64,000 nt of DNA from Winogradskyella algicola (GCF_005869935.1 NZ_SZQF01000001.1:248001-312000), one strand, 5' to 3'; shown: positions 1-8,704, counted from the first letter of the stretch. The notes: generated by a model not told the origin, from the sequence alone. Translations and numbers: made by a program.

Positions 1-64
1 GTGAAGCGTATAATGCACCTAATACTGGATCTATAGTTTCAAAATATTGTATAATACTTTCCAT
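1..64 (-). CDS. ZIP family metal transporter, N-terminal fragment (runs off the left edge)
   Basis: Only the first 21 codons are in the window, reading leftwards from the ATG at 62-64. The peptide begins MESIIQYFETIDPVLGALYA and resembles the N-terminus of ZIP/ZupT-type divalent metal transporters, which start with a short lumenal stretch followed by an ALxAxLxTW helix. It lies 49 bases downstream of the DtxR-type regulator gene on the same strand, so the two are probably co-transcribed, as expected for a metal-responsive regulator and a Zn/Mn/Fe carrier. The identification rests on few residues plus context. The next bases to the left would settle it. Confidence 0.55.
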   Translation of the reverse strand, partial: MESIIQYFETIDPVLGALYAS

Positions 65-113
65 TTATTATTTGGTCAATTAATTGGTTTAATTAGTAGT
101 TACTATTATGGGC

Positions 114-779
114 TTAATGCTCATTATGAGCTTTTACATAAATATTGTTTGTAATGGACTTAGACATTACCATTTCTTTCTTGTTAATTTTTAAAGTCAT
201 AGACTGATCGAATTCTTCTTTATCCTTAACTTCTATCTCTGTACCAATACCTATTTTATGCTTATCAAGATACTTTAAAAATTCACTCGAAGAGTCTAGC
301 ACACCAACACAAGTATAGGTTTTGTCAATTTGCGCCATAGACAAAACAATCTTTGCGGTACGCTGTATTTGTCCATTTTTATCTGGAATAGGATCTCCGT
401 GAGGATCGTGGCTAGGGAATTTTAAAAAAGCATCTAACTCATTAATCAGTTTTTGTGACTTAATGTGCTCTAATTGCTCTGCCACATCATGGACTTCATC
501 CCAAGAAAAATTCAATTTATCTACCAAAAAAACTTCCCAAAGTCTATGCTTACGAATAATATCTACTGCAGTTAATTTTCCTTCTTTAGTAAGATTAACT
601 CCTTTATATTTTATATAAGTAATGAGATTCTTTTCAGCTAATTTCTTGAGCATATCTGTTACTGAAGAAGCTTTTGTCTCAATCTTTTCAGCAATAGCAT
701 TTGTGCTTACTGCGTTTCCTTCTCTACTTTCTAGATGATAAATTGTTTTGAGATAATTCTCTTCTGATAATGTAATCAT
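114..779 (-). CDS. DtxR/MntR family metal-dependent transcriptional repressor
   Basis: Cytoplasmic metal-sensing repressor. The 221-residue protein starting MITLSEENYLKTIYHLE has an N-terminal winged helix (about 1-65, with the typical ETKASSVTDMLKKLAEKNLI recognition segment), a metal-binding/dimerisation domain (about 66-145, with HRLWEVFLV and the H/E-rich DEVHDVAEQLEHI segment), and a C-terminal FeoA/SH3-like domain (about 150-221). The reading frame extends seven codons upstream to 800, but family members begin at MITLSEENYLK, so I place the start at 779. It is transcribed divergently from a TonB receptor gene across a 102-base gap that holds a palindrome, and a ZIP transporter gene follows it. 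Whether it senses Mn or Fe cannot be told from the sequence. Confidence 0.9.
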   Translation of the reverse strand: MITLSEENYLKTIYHLESREGNAVSTNAIAEKIETKASSVTDMLKKLAEKNLITYIKYKGVNLTKEGKLTAVDIIRKHRLWEVFLVDKLNFSWDEVHDVAEQLEHIKSQKLINELDAFLKFPSHDPHGDPIPDKNGQIQRTAKIVLSMAQIDKTYTCVGVLDSSSEFLKYLDKHKIGIGTEIEVKDKEEFDQSMTLKINKKEMVMSKSITNNIYVKAHNEH

Positions 780-803
780 AAGCTTTAAAACTTTATACAA
801 ATA

Positions 804-824
804 TACTTTAATTTTATTTAAGTA
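804..824. promoter_or_regulatory. Imperfect 21-bp palindrome, candidate DtxR/MntR operator
   Basis: The sequence has half sites TACTTtAA and TTtAAGTA around an AT centre, and 8 of 10 base pairs are symmetric. It lies between the divergent DtxR-type repressor and the TonB receptor, just upstream of the receptor's -7 box. Size and symmetry fit operators bound by DtxR-family dimers, but the base sequence is not a classical IdeR or MntR box. Operator function is inferred from position. Confidence 0.45.
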
Positions 825-856
825 AATATTTTTTTAGTCTTGTCTAAATTTTATTT

Positions 857-864
857 TACCTTTG
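857..864 (+). promoter_or_regulatory. Bacteroidetes -7 promoter element (TAnnTTTG) of the TonB receptor gene
   Basis: TACCTTTG matches the TAnnTTTG -7 consensus of Bacteroidetes sigma factor. It lies 17 bases before the ATG at 882 and downstream of an in-frame ATG-equivalent at 840, so 882 is the start codon that fits a transcript from this promoter. I do not see a -33 TTTG at the usual 17-23 base spacing. Confidence 0.5.
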
Positions 865-881
865 CTTCAAATTTTGTTGTG

Positions 882-3173
882 ATGTATCGAATACTATTTG
901 TTTTTCTTATTGCTTTTCAACTCGTAAATGGTCAAACTACATTTACGATAAAAGGAAAAGTAACCTCTGGTAACGAACCTATTACCTATGCTAATGTGTA
1001 TTTAGAAACTACATCTTATGGAACCAATACTGATGCTAACGGATATTATGAAATTATGAATATTCCATCAGACAATTATACAATTGTGGTTTCAATGGCT
1101 GGTTATATTACCCAACGTAAAACAATTAAAATTGAAGAAAACTTAACAATTAATTTTGATCTTGAAACAGAGTCATTAGATGAAGTTGTTATAACAGGTA
1201 CCAGAACCTTTAAACGAAAAACAAACTCTGCAGTAATAGTTAATATTTTAAATAGCGAAAGTCTAAACACACTACAAGCTTGCAACCTTTCTGAAGGCTT
1301 AAAATTTCAGCCTGGATTGCGTGTAGAAACCGATTGCCAGACCTGTAATTACACCCAATTAAGAATTAATGGACTTGGTGGTGGATATTCACAGATTTTA
1401 ATTAACGGAAGGCCTATTTTTAGCCCTTTAACAGGTCTTTATGGATTAGAGCAAATTCCTGTAAATATGATAGAGAGTATAGAAACCATAAGAGGTGGAG
1501 GCTCATCGCTTTACGGTTCTAGTGCTATTGGTGGTGTGGTTAATGTAATTACCAAAGTGCCTAAAACTAATAATTTTGATGTAAGCTATACCTACCAGAA
1601 CATAAATGGAAAAACGGATGACCATATGGTGTCTGGCAATGCAACTGTTGTATCAGATTCTAAAAACGCTGGTGTATCATTGTTTATAAACAACCGTAAT
1701 AGGGATTTTTACGACCATAATGATGATAATTTTTCGGAATTAACCAAATTAAAAAACACTGCTCTAGGTGCCAACTTTTTCTTCTTACCATCAGAAAATC
1801 AAAAACTAGAAGCCAGTTTTAGCAAACTCAACGAATATCGTTATGGAGGTGAAATGGTAGACCAACCTGCTTTTTTAGCCCAACAAGCAGAAGAAAGAAC
1901 ACACGATGTACTTATGGGAAGCCTAGACTACCAAATAAATTTCAACAATGACGATAGTTCTTTTATATCTTATTTTGGCGCTCAGCAAACAGATAGAGAC
2001 CACTATACTGGTATTTTCCCAGATGATGAAACCGAAATAGACACTCATATTTCTAATCCACCTTACGGAACTTCTAAAACTGTGACTTTACAAGGAGGAA
2101 TTCAATTAAACCATAGATTAAAAGACTTTTTAAATGGTACCAATGTACTTACCATTGGCACAGAATATTTAATAGATGATGTATTAGATGTTATTGAGTC
2201 TTACAATTACAGAATTGACCAAACTACAAAAAACTTAGGCACATTTTTTCAAAGTGATTGGGAAATAACATCAAAATTAAATTTGCTTTCTGGTTTTAGA
2301 GTAGACAGCAATAATTTGGTAGATAATTTAATTTTTAGTCCACGGTTTTCTTTGCTGTACAAGTCTGAGTCTAACTTACAACTAAGAGCAACTTGGAGCA
2401 CAGGGTTTAGAGCTCCACAAGCTTTTGATACTGATTTGCATATTGCTTTTGCAGGAGGAGGTATCTCAAGAATCTCTTTAGACGCTGATTTAACACAAGA
2501 ACGTTCTAATAGTTTCAGTGCCTCAATTAATTACGACAAATCAAGCGAAAAATTTATTGCTGGCTTTACACTCGAAGGATTTTACACCAAACTCGATGAT
2601 GTCTTTTACCTCAACCCAATTGGTGAAGACGAGTTTGGGCAGCTTTTTGAAAAACAAAATGGTGATGCCGCTGTTGTGCAAGGTATCACTCTTGAAGCTA
2701 GAGCAAACTACAACAAAAAAGTGCAATTAGAAGCTGGTTTTACTATTCAAAAAAGTGAATTTAATACAGCTGTAGAAACTATTGAAGGTTTAAACCCAAG
2801 ACGTGAATTCTTAAGAACACCTAATCATTATGGATTCGCAACCTTAAGTTTTATGCCTAATGATAGATTTAATAGCAACTTAAATTATGTCTATACTGGA
2901 GATATGCTAATTGCGCATTTTGCGGGTGCACCAGAACAGCTTATTAACGAATACAAAACCACGCCTTCTTTTCACGAATTTAGCTGGAGAAGTAGTTATA
3001 AATTTAATCTCAAAAATCTCAATACGGATTTAGAAATTTTTGGAGGTATAAAGAATATCCTTAACGCCTACCAAGATGATTTTGACACTGGCAAAAACAG
3101 AGACAGCAACTTCGTTTACGGACCTGGTATGCCTAGAACATTTTTTATTGGTTTAAGATTACTTTCTATTTAG
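882..3173 (+). CDS. TonB-dependent outer membrane receptor
   Basis: Outer membrane active transporter, 763 residues from MYRILFVFLIAFQLVNGQ, which is a signal peptide. Next come a carboxypeptidase-regulatory-like domain (about 20-100, IKGKVTSGNEPITYANVYLE), a plug domain (about 105-220, including DEVVITGTRT and the GGGSSLYGSSAIGGVVNVIT segment) and a 22-strand-type barrel ending in an aromatic-containing C-terminus (RTFFIGLRLLSI). A frame extension to 840 is rejected because it would precede the signal peptide and include the -7 box. Its divergence from a DtxR-type repressor with a shared palindrome suggests metal-controlled uptake of a metal complex, possibly Mn or Fe. The substrate is not shown by the sequence. 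Confidence 0.9.
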   Translation: MYRILFVFLIAFQLVNGQTTFTIKGKVTSGNEPITYANVYLETTSYGTNTDANGYYEIMNIPSDNYTIVVSMAGYITQRKTIKIEENLTINFDLETESLDEVVITGTRTFKRKTNSAVIVNILNSESLNTLQACNLSEGLKFQPGLRVETDCQTCNYTQLRINGLGGGYSQILINGRPIFSPLTGLYGLEQIPVNMIESIETIRGGGSSLYGSSAIGGVVNVITKVPKTNNFDVSYTYQNINGKTDDHMVSGNATVVSDSKNAGVSLFINNRNRDFYDHNDDNFSELTKLKNTALGANFFFLPSENQKLEASFSKLNEYRYGGEMVDQPAFLAQQAEERTHDVLMGSLDYQINFNNDDSSFISYFGAQQTDRDHYTGIFPDDETEIDTHISNPPYGTSKTVTLQGGIQLNHRLKDFLNGTNVLTIGTEYLIDDVLDVIESYNYRIDQTTKNLGTFFQSDWEITSKLNLLSGFRVDSNNLVDNLIFSPRFSLLYKSESNLQLRATWSTGFRAPQAFDTDLHIAFAGGGISRISLDADLTQERSNSFSASINYDKSSEKFIAGFTLEGFYTKLDDVFYLNPIGEDEFGQLFEKQNGDAAVVQGITLEARANYNKKVQLEAGFTIQKSEFNTAVETIEGLNPRREFLRTPNHYGFATLSFMPNDRFNSNLNYVYTGDMLIAHFAGAPEQLINEYKTTPSFHEFSWRSSYKFNLKNLNTDLEIFGGIKNILNAYQDDFDTGKNRDSNFVYGPGMPRTFFIGLRLLSI

Positions 3174-3208
3174 AATATTCATTACAAAAGCAAAAGTCCT
3201 TCTAAAAA

Positions 3209-3820
3209 TCAATCTTCAAACTGCATTTCAAAAATGATGTAATGTTCAAGGTTGAATTTATCTCCCCATTCTTCTGGCGGAATACCTTCTTTTGTTAACT
3301 CACAATAAAATAAATAGTCAGGATATTTAGGATCTTTATAAGGTAAGGTATAAACCAATAATGGAAATGATTTTCCTAATTGAAAATTCGTTTCAATTCC
3401 ATTAGATAAATCTCTTGTAGAATAACTATTAGCCTCTGTCGTTTTATATTTTCTATTAGTACTAAAAAGTCCTTTAAATTTAACGAACAACTGCAAACTA
3501 TCCTTACTTACTTTTTCAGTTATAATATTTAAGGAAAGTGTATCAGCCTCAATTTTTCTTGGAGAATTTTTTAGATTAATAATAGTATCTGTTTTTGTTA
3601 ATTCCTTATTCCAGTATTCTTTTGAAACAAGTGTAAAGGTTTTTCCTTTTAGATTTTTGTTTGAAATATTTACTTTATAAAAATCAATATTCTTCATAAG
3701 CAAATAATCTTGAAATTCTTCAGACGCTACTCCATAATCGATCTTTACTTTAAGTGAATCTTGATTTTGAGAAAAGCAAACCGTAAAACTCAAAAAGCTT
3801 AATAAAAACAATGCTTTCAT
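3209..3820 (-). CDS. Hypothetical secreted protein, last gene of the ECF sigma operon
   Basis: Not recognised. The 203-residue protein has an N-terminal signal peptide (MKALFLLSFLSFTVCFSQ) with no lipobox cysteine, and the rest looks like a soluble, beta-rich periplasmic or secreted domain rich in Lys, Thr and Ser. It starts 12 bases after the stop codon of the anti-sigma-like gene, so it is the third gene of the ECF sigma unit. It may be an accessory sensor or target of that system, but no catalytic motif is visible. Confidence 0.75.
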   Translation of the reverse strand: MKALFLLSFLSFTVCFSQNQDSLKVKIDYGVASEEFQDYLLMKNIDFYKVNISNKNLKGKTFTLVSKEYWNKELTKTDTIINLKNSPRKIEADTLSLNIITEKVSKDSLQLFVKFKGLFSTNRKYKTTEANSYSTRDLSNGIETNFQLGKSFPLLVYTLPYKDPKYPDYLFYCELTKEGIPPEEWGDKFNLEHYIIFEMQFED

Positions 3821-3832
3821 AATATATTTTTT

Positions 3833-5833
3833 TTAAAAGTTAGAGTTAAGTTTTATGAGCTCCTTTTTCAGTTCGCTTAAAGACACCTCCTTAAAATCTA
3901 TATCCTGTTCTTCTGAAGTTGCTCTTATTCTTAACTCTTTAAGACCTAAAAATATTTTATCCCCTTTTTTCTTTATACCAAGCAGAATAACTTCTTCGTT
4001 AACAGGCACTACGCCAAAATCATAAAATCCGTTTGAGGCTCTACTTGGCAGAATTGAACTCATCGACTTAAAAATCAACTTTACATTGGCACCTTCAGCA
4101 TTGCTAATGTTAATGTTATATTTAATTTTATTTTTTCTACTGTTTATAAAACGGTCGCAATTAATCCAGCCTAGCTGTGTTGTTGAAAGTGTATAACGCT
4201 CAAGGTCTGATTTACTAACTTCTGAAATGGGTTTTTCTTCAATCTCTTTCTGAACTTCTTTTTTGTTTCCAATGATTAATGCAGAGTCTTGTTGAAAAAT
4301 CATTCCAGATGTTCTCGTGACTGGTATTGAGTTTTCACTACCTAATATTCTATATGCTATCGGAAAACGATATTTAACATTAACATACCTGCTATTTATT
4401 TTACCAGGAACTACCTTCGGAAACAATTCTAAAACTCTTATTGCTTCTGCAGCAAGCGCATCATATTTAGATCTGGCTTCTATTTTACCAATATTTCCTC
4501 TCCTATCAATTTCAAAGGAAACGTATATATTTTCTTTGGTTATTAGGTTTAGCTTCTCACCTATTTCGTGATTAAATTTTCTAGCCACAAACTTTGTTAT
4601 CTCTTCATTAAAACATTGCTTTAATTGTTCATTATCTCCTGGCTCGCAATTAGGATGTCGAGGCACTACATCTAAAAACTCAAAGTTTGAAGAGCTATCA
4701 GTATTCTCATAGTATTCGCTAGACAAACTAACTTCTTGTGATATACTTTTGGATTGACTTGACAATATATCTATAGATTCTGGCAAATTCCAATTCATCA
4801 CTCCATCAATTTTATCTCCATTAAAAAGCTGCATATCCTCTTTGCCCTTGTTATTAAACACAATCTCTAATTCTTTGCCTTGTTTTAATTTTAAATTAGA
4901 ATTGTTCTTCTTGGCTTCTATATACAGCATGCCTCCTGTTTCGAGAATTTGGTCATATGATTTTGTACTTAAATCTGCCAATAGCATATCTGATAGTTTA
5001 TAATACTCTGTAACTTCTAAGCTAACATTTCCTGTCACCTCTTTTTGAGTTTTAGAATTGATAAAGGCATTGGCAGGTATTAAAATTTCGGTGCCTTCTT
5101 TTAAGGTGACTTTATAATCTTCACTAGCGTTAAAAGTTACTATTTGTGCTTCCTTTTTAGTTGGATTAAAAAAAGATTCTACGTTTTTAGAAACTGCCTT
5201 GGTAGCTTCATTATTCTTATTTTCTTTCAGGACTATTTGCTGTGCTTTTTCAAACTCAATAAGAAGATTTGGATTAACAAAAATGGTATCGTTTTCCTTT
5301 TTAAAATCAATATTTTTTGGAAAGGCTGACTTGAATTCTTCAATCGTATAACTACCAATTACTTCCTTTATAATGGTATCTTTTACAATTTCAACACCAC
5401 CAAAAGCTTTGGTTCTTTCTTCAAGAAAAATCTGCTTTTTATGATATTTAACTGTAATGCATTTTGAGATAGAGTCTGCTATAGTTTCATTTAAAACTGA
5501 ATCCTTAACAACCTCAAAAGAGGTGTTGTTATTACTTTGTTGTTCTCCGCTTTGAGCACTAAAACACAAACTGTATGCTATTATTGTAATTGTAATCAAT
5601 AGTACAAATCCTCCGAAATACTTTAGCCATTTACTTATGAGATACTTATTCTTAGAGGTTTTTATTTCTTCAAGTAATTCTACACGCTCAATCCCTTTTA
5701 AAATTGTTTGGTGTTCAACAAAAAACTCATAGAATGTTGCGTCTGTTTTAAGCCTATTTTCAAAAGCTAATCTTTCGGTTTCAGAAAGGCTATTGTTTAA
5801 ATATGCGTTGATTAGATCTATATCTTTTTCCAT
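3833..5833 (-). CDS. Membrane anti-sigma-like protein with a TonB C-terminal-like domain
   Basis: 666 residues. A short cytoplasmic N-terminus (1-65, DIDLINAYLNNSLSETERLA) has the form of Bacteroidetes anti-sigma domains that begin with an oligomeric LINxYLxGxLSxxE motif. One membrane helix follows (about 70-91), then a long periplasmic part. Within the latter, about 230-350 resembles ZU5-like domains (EGTEILIPANAF, ETGGMLYIEA), and about 405-495 has the IYVSFEIDRRGNIGKI pattern and basic C-terminal strand of TonB_C-like domains. It is 12 bases downstream of the ECF sigma gene, so it probably holds that sigma factor and signals across the inner membrane. Anti-sigma function is inferred from topology and gene order, not from a specific catalytic site. 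Confidence 0.75.
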   Translation of the reverse strand: MEKDIDLINAYLNNSLSETERLAFENRLKTDATFYEFFVEHQTILKGIERVELLEEIKTSKNKYLISKWLKYFGGFVLLITITIIAYSLCFSAQSGEQQSNNNTSFEVVKDSVLNETIADSISKCITVKYHKKQIFLEERTKAFGGVEIVKDTIIKEVIGSYTIEEFKSAFPKNIDFKKENDTIFVNPNLLIEFEKAQQIVLKENKNNEATKAVSKNVESFFNPTKKEAQIVTFNASEDYKVTLKEGTEILIPANAFINSKTQKEVTGNVSLEVTEYYKLSDMLLADLSTKSYDQILETGGMLYIEAKKNNSNLKLKQGKELEIVFNNKGKEDMQLFNGDKIDGVMNWNLPESIDILSSQSKSISQEVSLSSEYYENTDSSSNFEFLDVVPRHPNCEPGDNEQLKQCFNEEITKFVARKFNHEIGEKLNLITKENIYVSFEIDRRGNIGKIEARSKYDALAAEAIRVLELFPKVVPGKINSRYVNVKYRFPIAYRILGSENSIPVTRTSGMIFQQDSALIIGNKKEVQKEIEEKPISEVSKSDLERYTLSTTQLGWINCDRFINSRKNKIKYNINISNAEGANVKLIFKSMSSILPSRASNGFYDFGVVPVNEEVILLGIKKKGDKIFLGLKELRIRATSEEQDIDFKEVSLSELKKELIKLNSNF

Positions 5834-5845
5834 AGTATTTCCGAA

Positions 5846-6388
5846 TTAAGATTGAACTGTTTTTGATTGAGTTCTGTAGATGTCTTTTGCCTTTTGCAAG
5901 CATTTGTACTTTTGGTTTTTTGCAACTTTTTCGCTTTTAAATCGCATTTGCTCTGCAATAACCTTAAAAGTCATTTTCTTTACATAAAACCATTGTAGTA
6001 ACTGTTGACATCGTTCTCCTAATTCGCGAAACGCCTTTTCTGCCGACTTGTATTTTTGCTCTTCTAAAACAGCATCAAATACTAAAACTTCTTCACTTTG
6101 TAAATTATGTAGTTCTTGTTTGGTAAATTTTCTTTGAGTGTCTTTCCAAACAAATCGAGATACCGAGTAGAGATAGGTGTAAAATGAAGATGTGAGTTTA
6201 AAATCTGATTTTTCCAGATTTCTATTTAGAATAATTAACGCTTCCTGAAAAACATCATTAGCGTCTGCTTTTGTTCCATTGTTGGACAGGATGAGTTTTT
6301 CGATACGTGGATAGAGTTTGTACAACTCCTTAAACGCTTTTTCGCGTTTACCATTTTTAAACAATGCCATTATTTTGTCGTCGCTCAT
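5846..6388 (-). CDS. ECF-type RNA polymerase sigma-70 family factor
   Basis: 180 residues. Region 2 spans about 15-90 (AFKELYKLYPRIEKLI, DANDVFQEALIILNRNL, SFYTYLYSVSRFVWKD) and region 4 about 112-165 (ELGERCQQLLQWFYVKKMTF followed by an HTH at VIAEQMRFKSEKVAKNQKYK). There is no region 3, as in extracytoplasmic function sigma factors. It is the first gene of a three-gene unit with a transmembrane anti-sigma-like protein and a secreted protein. The regulon is unknown. No recognisable autoregulatory promoter could be defined with confidence in the 97-base upstream gap. Confidence 0.9.
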   Translation of the reverse strand: MSDDKIMALFKNGKREKAFKELYKLYPRIEKLILSNNGTKADANDVFQEALIILNRNLEKSDFKLTSSFYTYLYSVSRFVWKDTQRKFTKQELHNLQSEEVLVFDAVLEEQKYKSAEKAFRELGERCQQLLQWFYVKKMTFKVIAEQMRFKSEKVAKNQKYKCLQKAKDIYRTQSKTVQS

Positions 6389-6485
6389 AAGAGTGGTTTA
6401 TTTATTAATGGCGTTTTGTTTAAAAGGTCACCTAAATATTTTTATTTTTTTACCGCCTACTGAACACTTTACACTGTTTACTAGT

Positions 6486-7280
6486 TTATTTAAACCCTCT
6501 CTCCTTCTGAACATGTTCGTAGGCTTCTTGTACTTGTCTAAACTTTTCTTCGGCACCTTCTTGATGTTCTTTTCCTAAGTGACCTACACGATCTGGATGG
6601 TATTTTTTAGCCATTTTTCGATAAGCACTTTTAACAGCATCATCTGAAGCCGTTTTATCTACTTCTAAAATTTTATAAGCATTATTTGTCATGTCATAGA
6701 ACATGGCTTTAATGCTTTCAAAATCTTTTCTGCTAATGCCTAGATAACCAGACATGGTATAGATTTGCTTTATCTCTACCTCAGCGACATGACCATCTGC
6801 CTTTGCGATACCAAATAAAAAATGAAGTAATTGTAAACGCGAAGCATGATCCATCATTTGTTTAATCTGCAAGCATACCTGACGCATAGATATATTTTGC
6901 TTAGAAATACGTTTAAATAATTCAAAAGCATGATTGGCTCTCTCCTTACCATACATATTTCTGAATTGCTGACGCACAAAGTCTAGTTCTCTTTGGTCTT
7001 GCTTACCATCTGCTTTTATAATTATTGATGCTAAAATCAACAAACTAACCTCAAAATCTCCAGACTGTGTTTGAGGTTTTTGATCTCTGCGTGTTTGTTT
7101 TGGTCGCTGACGATATGGATCACGATTTCGGCTTCTACCTGTTTGTCGGTTTCCTATTAAAGGGGTTCCGTTGTCAGATAAATTATCTACAAAACTTCCT
7201 AAAGCTAGTCCAATAATAGCACCTATTGGTCCTCCAAAAGACCAACCTATTGCTCCTCCTATCCACTTTGCAAAACTCAT
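6486..7280 (-). CDS. TerB-like and DnaJ domain protein (DjlA-type co-chaperone)
   Basis: 264 residues. A glycine-rich hydrophobic N-terminus ([20 protein letters not shown], about 8-30) probably inserts in or associates with membrane. After a basic, Arg/Gln-rich linker comes a TerB/DjlA central domain (about 70-190, with [13 protein letters not shown] and ADGHVAEVE acidic metal-site-like motifs). The C-terminal J domain (about 198-264) carries HPD within YHPDRVG. J domains stimulate DnaK/Hsp70 ATPase. The domain order matches DjlA. Its client is unknown, and neighbours give no further hint. Confidence 0.88.
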   Translation of the reverse strand: MSFAKWIGGAIGWSFGGPIGAIIGLALGSFVDNLSDNGTPLIGNRQTGRSRNRDPYRQRPKQTRRDQKPQTQSGDFEVSLLILASIIIKADGKQDQRELDFVRQQFRNMYGKERANHAFELFKRISKQNISMRQVCLQIKQMMDHASRLQLLHFLFGIAKADGHVAEVEIKQIYTMSGYLGISRKDFESIKAMFYDMTNNAYKILEVDKTASDDAVKSAYRKMAKKYHPDRVGHLGKEHQEGAEEKFRQVQEAYEHVQKERGFK

Positions 7281-7358
7281 ATATTAACTATAGATTTTAT
7301 GAATGCATAAATATACTATTAGTTAGTGTATTACTTCTATTAATTGTTACACATTTGG

Positions 7359-7366
7359 TATCTTTG
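7359..7366 (+). promoter_or_regulatory. -7 promoter element of the bacilliredoxin gene
   Basis: TATCTTTG matches TAnnTTTG and lies 33 bases upstream of the ATG at 7400. A TTG at 7344-7346 is only 12 bases upstream, shorter than the usual 17-23 base spacer, so the -33 element is uncertain. Confidence 0.5.
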
Positions 7367-7399
7367 CACTTTAAAATTGATAATTAAAAAGAATAAGAT

Positions 7400-7810
7400 A
7401 TGTATCCAGCAGAATTAGTAAAACCAATGCGTGAAGATTTAACAAACGTAGGTTTTGAAGAATTACATACAACAGAAGCCGTAGACCAAGCCATAGCAAA
7501 AGAAGGTACAACATTAGTGGTTGTTAATTCGGTTTGCGGATGTGCTGCTGCTAATGCAAGACCAGGTGCTCGTATGAGCCTAGAAAATGCAAAACGTCCT
7601 GATAATTTAGTGACTGTTTTTGCTGGTGTTGATAAAGAAGCAACTAACAAAGCTAGAGAGTACATGATACCTTTTCCTCCAAGCTCACCAAGTATGGCAT
7701 TATTTAAAGATGGTGAATTGGTACACATGCTAGAGCGTCACCATATTGAAGGAAGACCTGCGGAATTAATAGCAGAGAACCTTATGGACGCATACAATGA
7801 GCATTGCTAA
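7400..7810 (+). CDS. BrxA/BrxB family bacilliredoxin
   Basis: 136 residues, the usual family length (YphP/YqiW, formerly DUF1094). It has a thioredoxin-like fold with an N-terminal CGC active site: VCGCAAANARPG places C46 and C48. Bacilliredoxins remove mixed disulfides of low-molecular-weight thiols from cytosolic proteins. In Firmicutes the thiol is bacillithiol, and many Flavobacteria also carry this family. The gene is monocistronic, has a TAnnTTTG box about 34 bases upstream, and ends in a strong hairpin terminator. Confidence 0.92.
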   Translation: MYPAELVKPMREDLTNVGFEELHTTEAVDQAIAKEGTTLVVVNSVCGCAAANARPGARMSLENAKRPDNLVTVFAGVDKEATNKAREYMIPFPPSSPSMALFKDGELVHMLERHHIEGRPAELIAENLMDAYNEHC

Positions 7811-7838
7811 GATGTAGTCGACGCAAAAAAAATTAGTT

Positions 7839-7868
7839 AAAAACCACGAAAGTATTCGTGGTTTTTTT
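7839..7868 (+). terminator. Rho-independent terminator after the bacilliredoxin gene
   Basis: Stem AAAAACCACGAA / TTCGTGGTTTTT with loop AGTA is followed by more T residues. It is a 12-bp perfect stem, 28 bases after the stop codon. Its T-run supplies the TTTG of the plsC promoter described next. Confidence 0.9.
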
Positions 7869-7896
7869 GTGCTTAATAGTCATTGGTATACTTTTG
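7866..7896 (+). promoter_or_regulatory. Consensus Bacteroidetes promoter for plsC, implying a leaderless mRNA
   Basis: TTTG at 7866-7869, 19 bases of spacer, then TACTTTTG at 7889-7896 gives a match to the TTTG-N19-TAnnTTTG consensus. The ATG at 7901 is only four bases after the -7 box, where transcription would be expected to begin, so the mRNA would have almost no leader. The -33 element overlaps the T-run of the upstream terminator. Confidence 0.6.
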
Positions 7897-7900
7897 TGGT

Positions 7901-8638
7901 ATGCAAAAAATTTTGGCTTACCCTATTACTATTTTATACTTTATTTGCTTTGGATTAACCTTAGTGATATTTCATCCTATACAATGGTTTTGCAAAAATG
8001 TCTTCGGATACCAAGCTCATAAAATTAGTGTAGATTGGCTTCAGTTTTTTATAATGCGCAGCCTAAATGTATTAGGCACAACCTTTTCTTTCACCAATCC
8101 GTATACCATAGAAAAAGATGTGCCGCTGATCATTGTAGCCAATCATCAAAGCATGTATGATATACCACCATTAATTTGGTATATGCGTAGACATCATGTA
8201 AAATTTATAAGCAAAAAAGAACTAGGAAAAGGCATCCCTAGTGTGTCCTATAATTTACGTCATGGTGGTTCTGTACTTATAGATAGAAAAGATGCAATTG
8301 GTTCTATAAAAGCCATTGAAGATTTTGCAAAAAGAATAGAGGATAATAAGTGGGCTGCGGTTATTTTTCCAGAAGGTACAAGAAGTAGAGACGGAAAACC
8401 AAAACCTTTTAAAACCAAAGGTTTACTTACCATGATAAAGCATGCACCAAATGCCCTAATTGTTCCTATTACCATTAACAACTCTTGGAAAACGCTTAGA
8501 TATGGTAAGTTTCCTATGGGTTTAGGTACTCGTATTTCTTTTTTGGTACATCAACCAATACAAGCTAATCATTACGAAGACAAGCTTGAACTAATTAATA
8601 TTGTTGAAGCTCAAATTAAAAGTAATATTGAGTCATAG
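7901..8638 (+). CDS. plsC: 1-acyl-sn-glycerol-3-phosphate acyltransferase (PlsC family)
   Basis: Membrane-associated acyltransferase that makes phosphatidic acid from lysophosphatidate. 245 residues starting MQKILAYPITILYFICF, with an N-terminal membrane helix, the acyl-transfer motif NHQSMYD (81-87, H and D of HX4D) and the acceptor-binding motif FPEGTRSR (156-163). The frame is open upstream to a TTG at 7883, but that would place the -7 promoter box inside the gene, so I take ATG 7901. A paralogue could act in ornithine- or glycine-lipid synthesis instead. The motifs alone do not distinguish these. Confidence 0.9.
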   Translation: MQKILAYPITILYFICFGLTLVIFHPIQWFCKNVFGYQAHKISVDWLQFFIMRSLNVLGTTFSFTNPYTIEKDVPLIIVANHQSMYDIPPLIWYMRRHHVKFISKKELGKGIPSVSYNLRHGGSVLIDRKDAIGSIKAIEDFAKRIEDNKWAAVIFPEGTRSRDGKPKPFKTKGLLTMIKHAPNALIVPITINNSWKTLRYGKFPMGLGTRISFLVHQPIQANHYEDKLELINIVEAQIKSNIES

Positions 8639-8704
8639 AAGCCCTTTGTAGCCATTTGGCAGTCAAAGGAGATACATAGCTGCTGATCTTTAAAATCTAA
8701 ATAG

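Noticed and set aside
840..881. Longer TonB receptor start at 840
   Set aside because: It would put 14 residues before the signal peptide and include the -7 promoter box inside the coding sequence.
6407..6430. ECF-type autoregulatory promoter upstream of the sigma factor gene (TGACCTTTT and ACGCCATT on the - strand)
   Set aside because: The spacing between the two blocks is only 12 bases between cores, shorter than the 16-17 expected, so I do not annotate it.
7384..7728. A 114-codon ORF antisense to the bacilliredoxin gene
   Set aside because: It mirrors a real gene in another frame and shows no family features, signal peptide or promoter.
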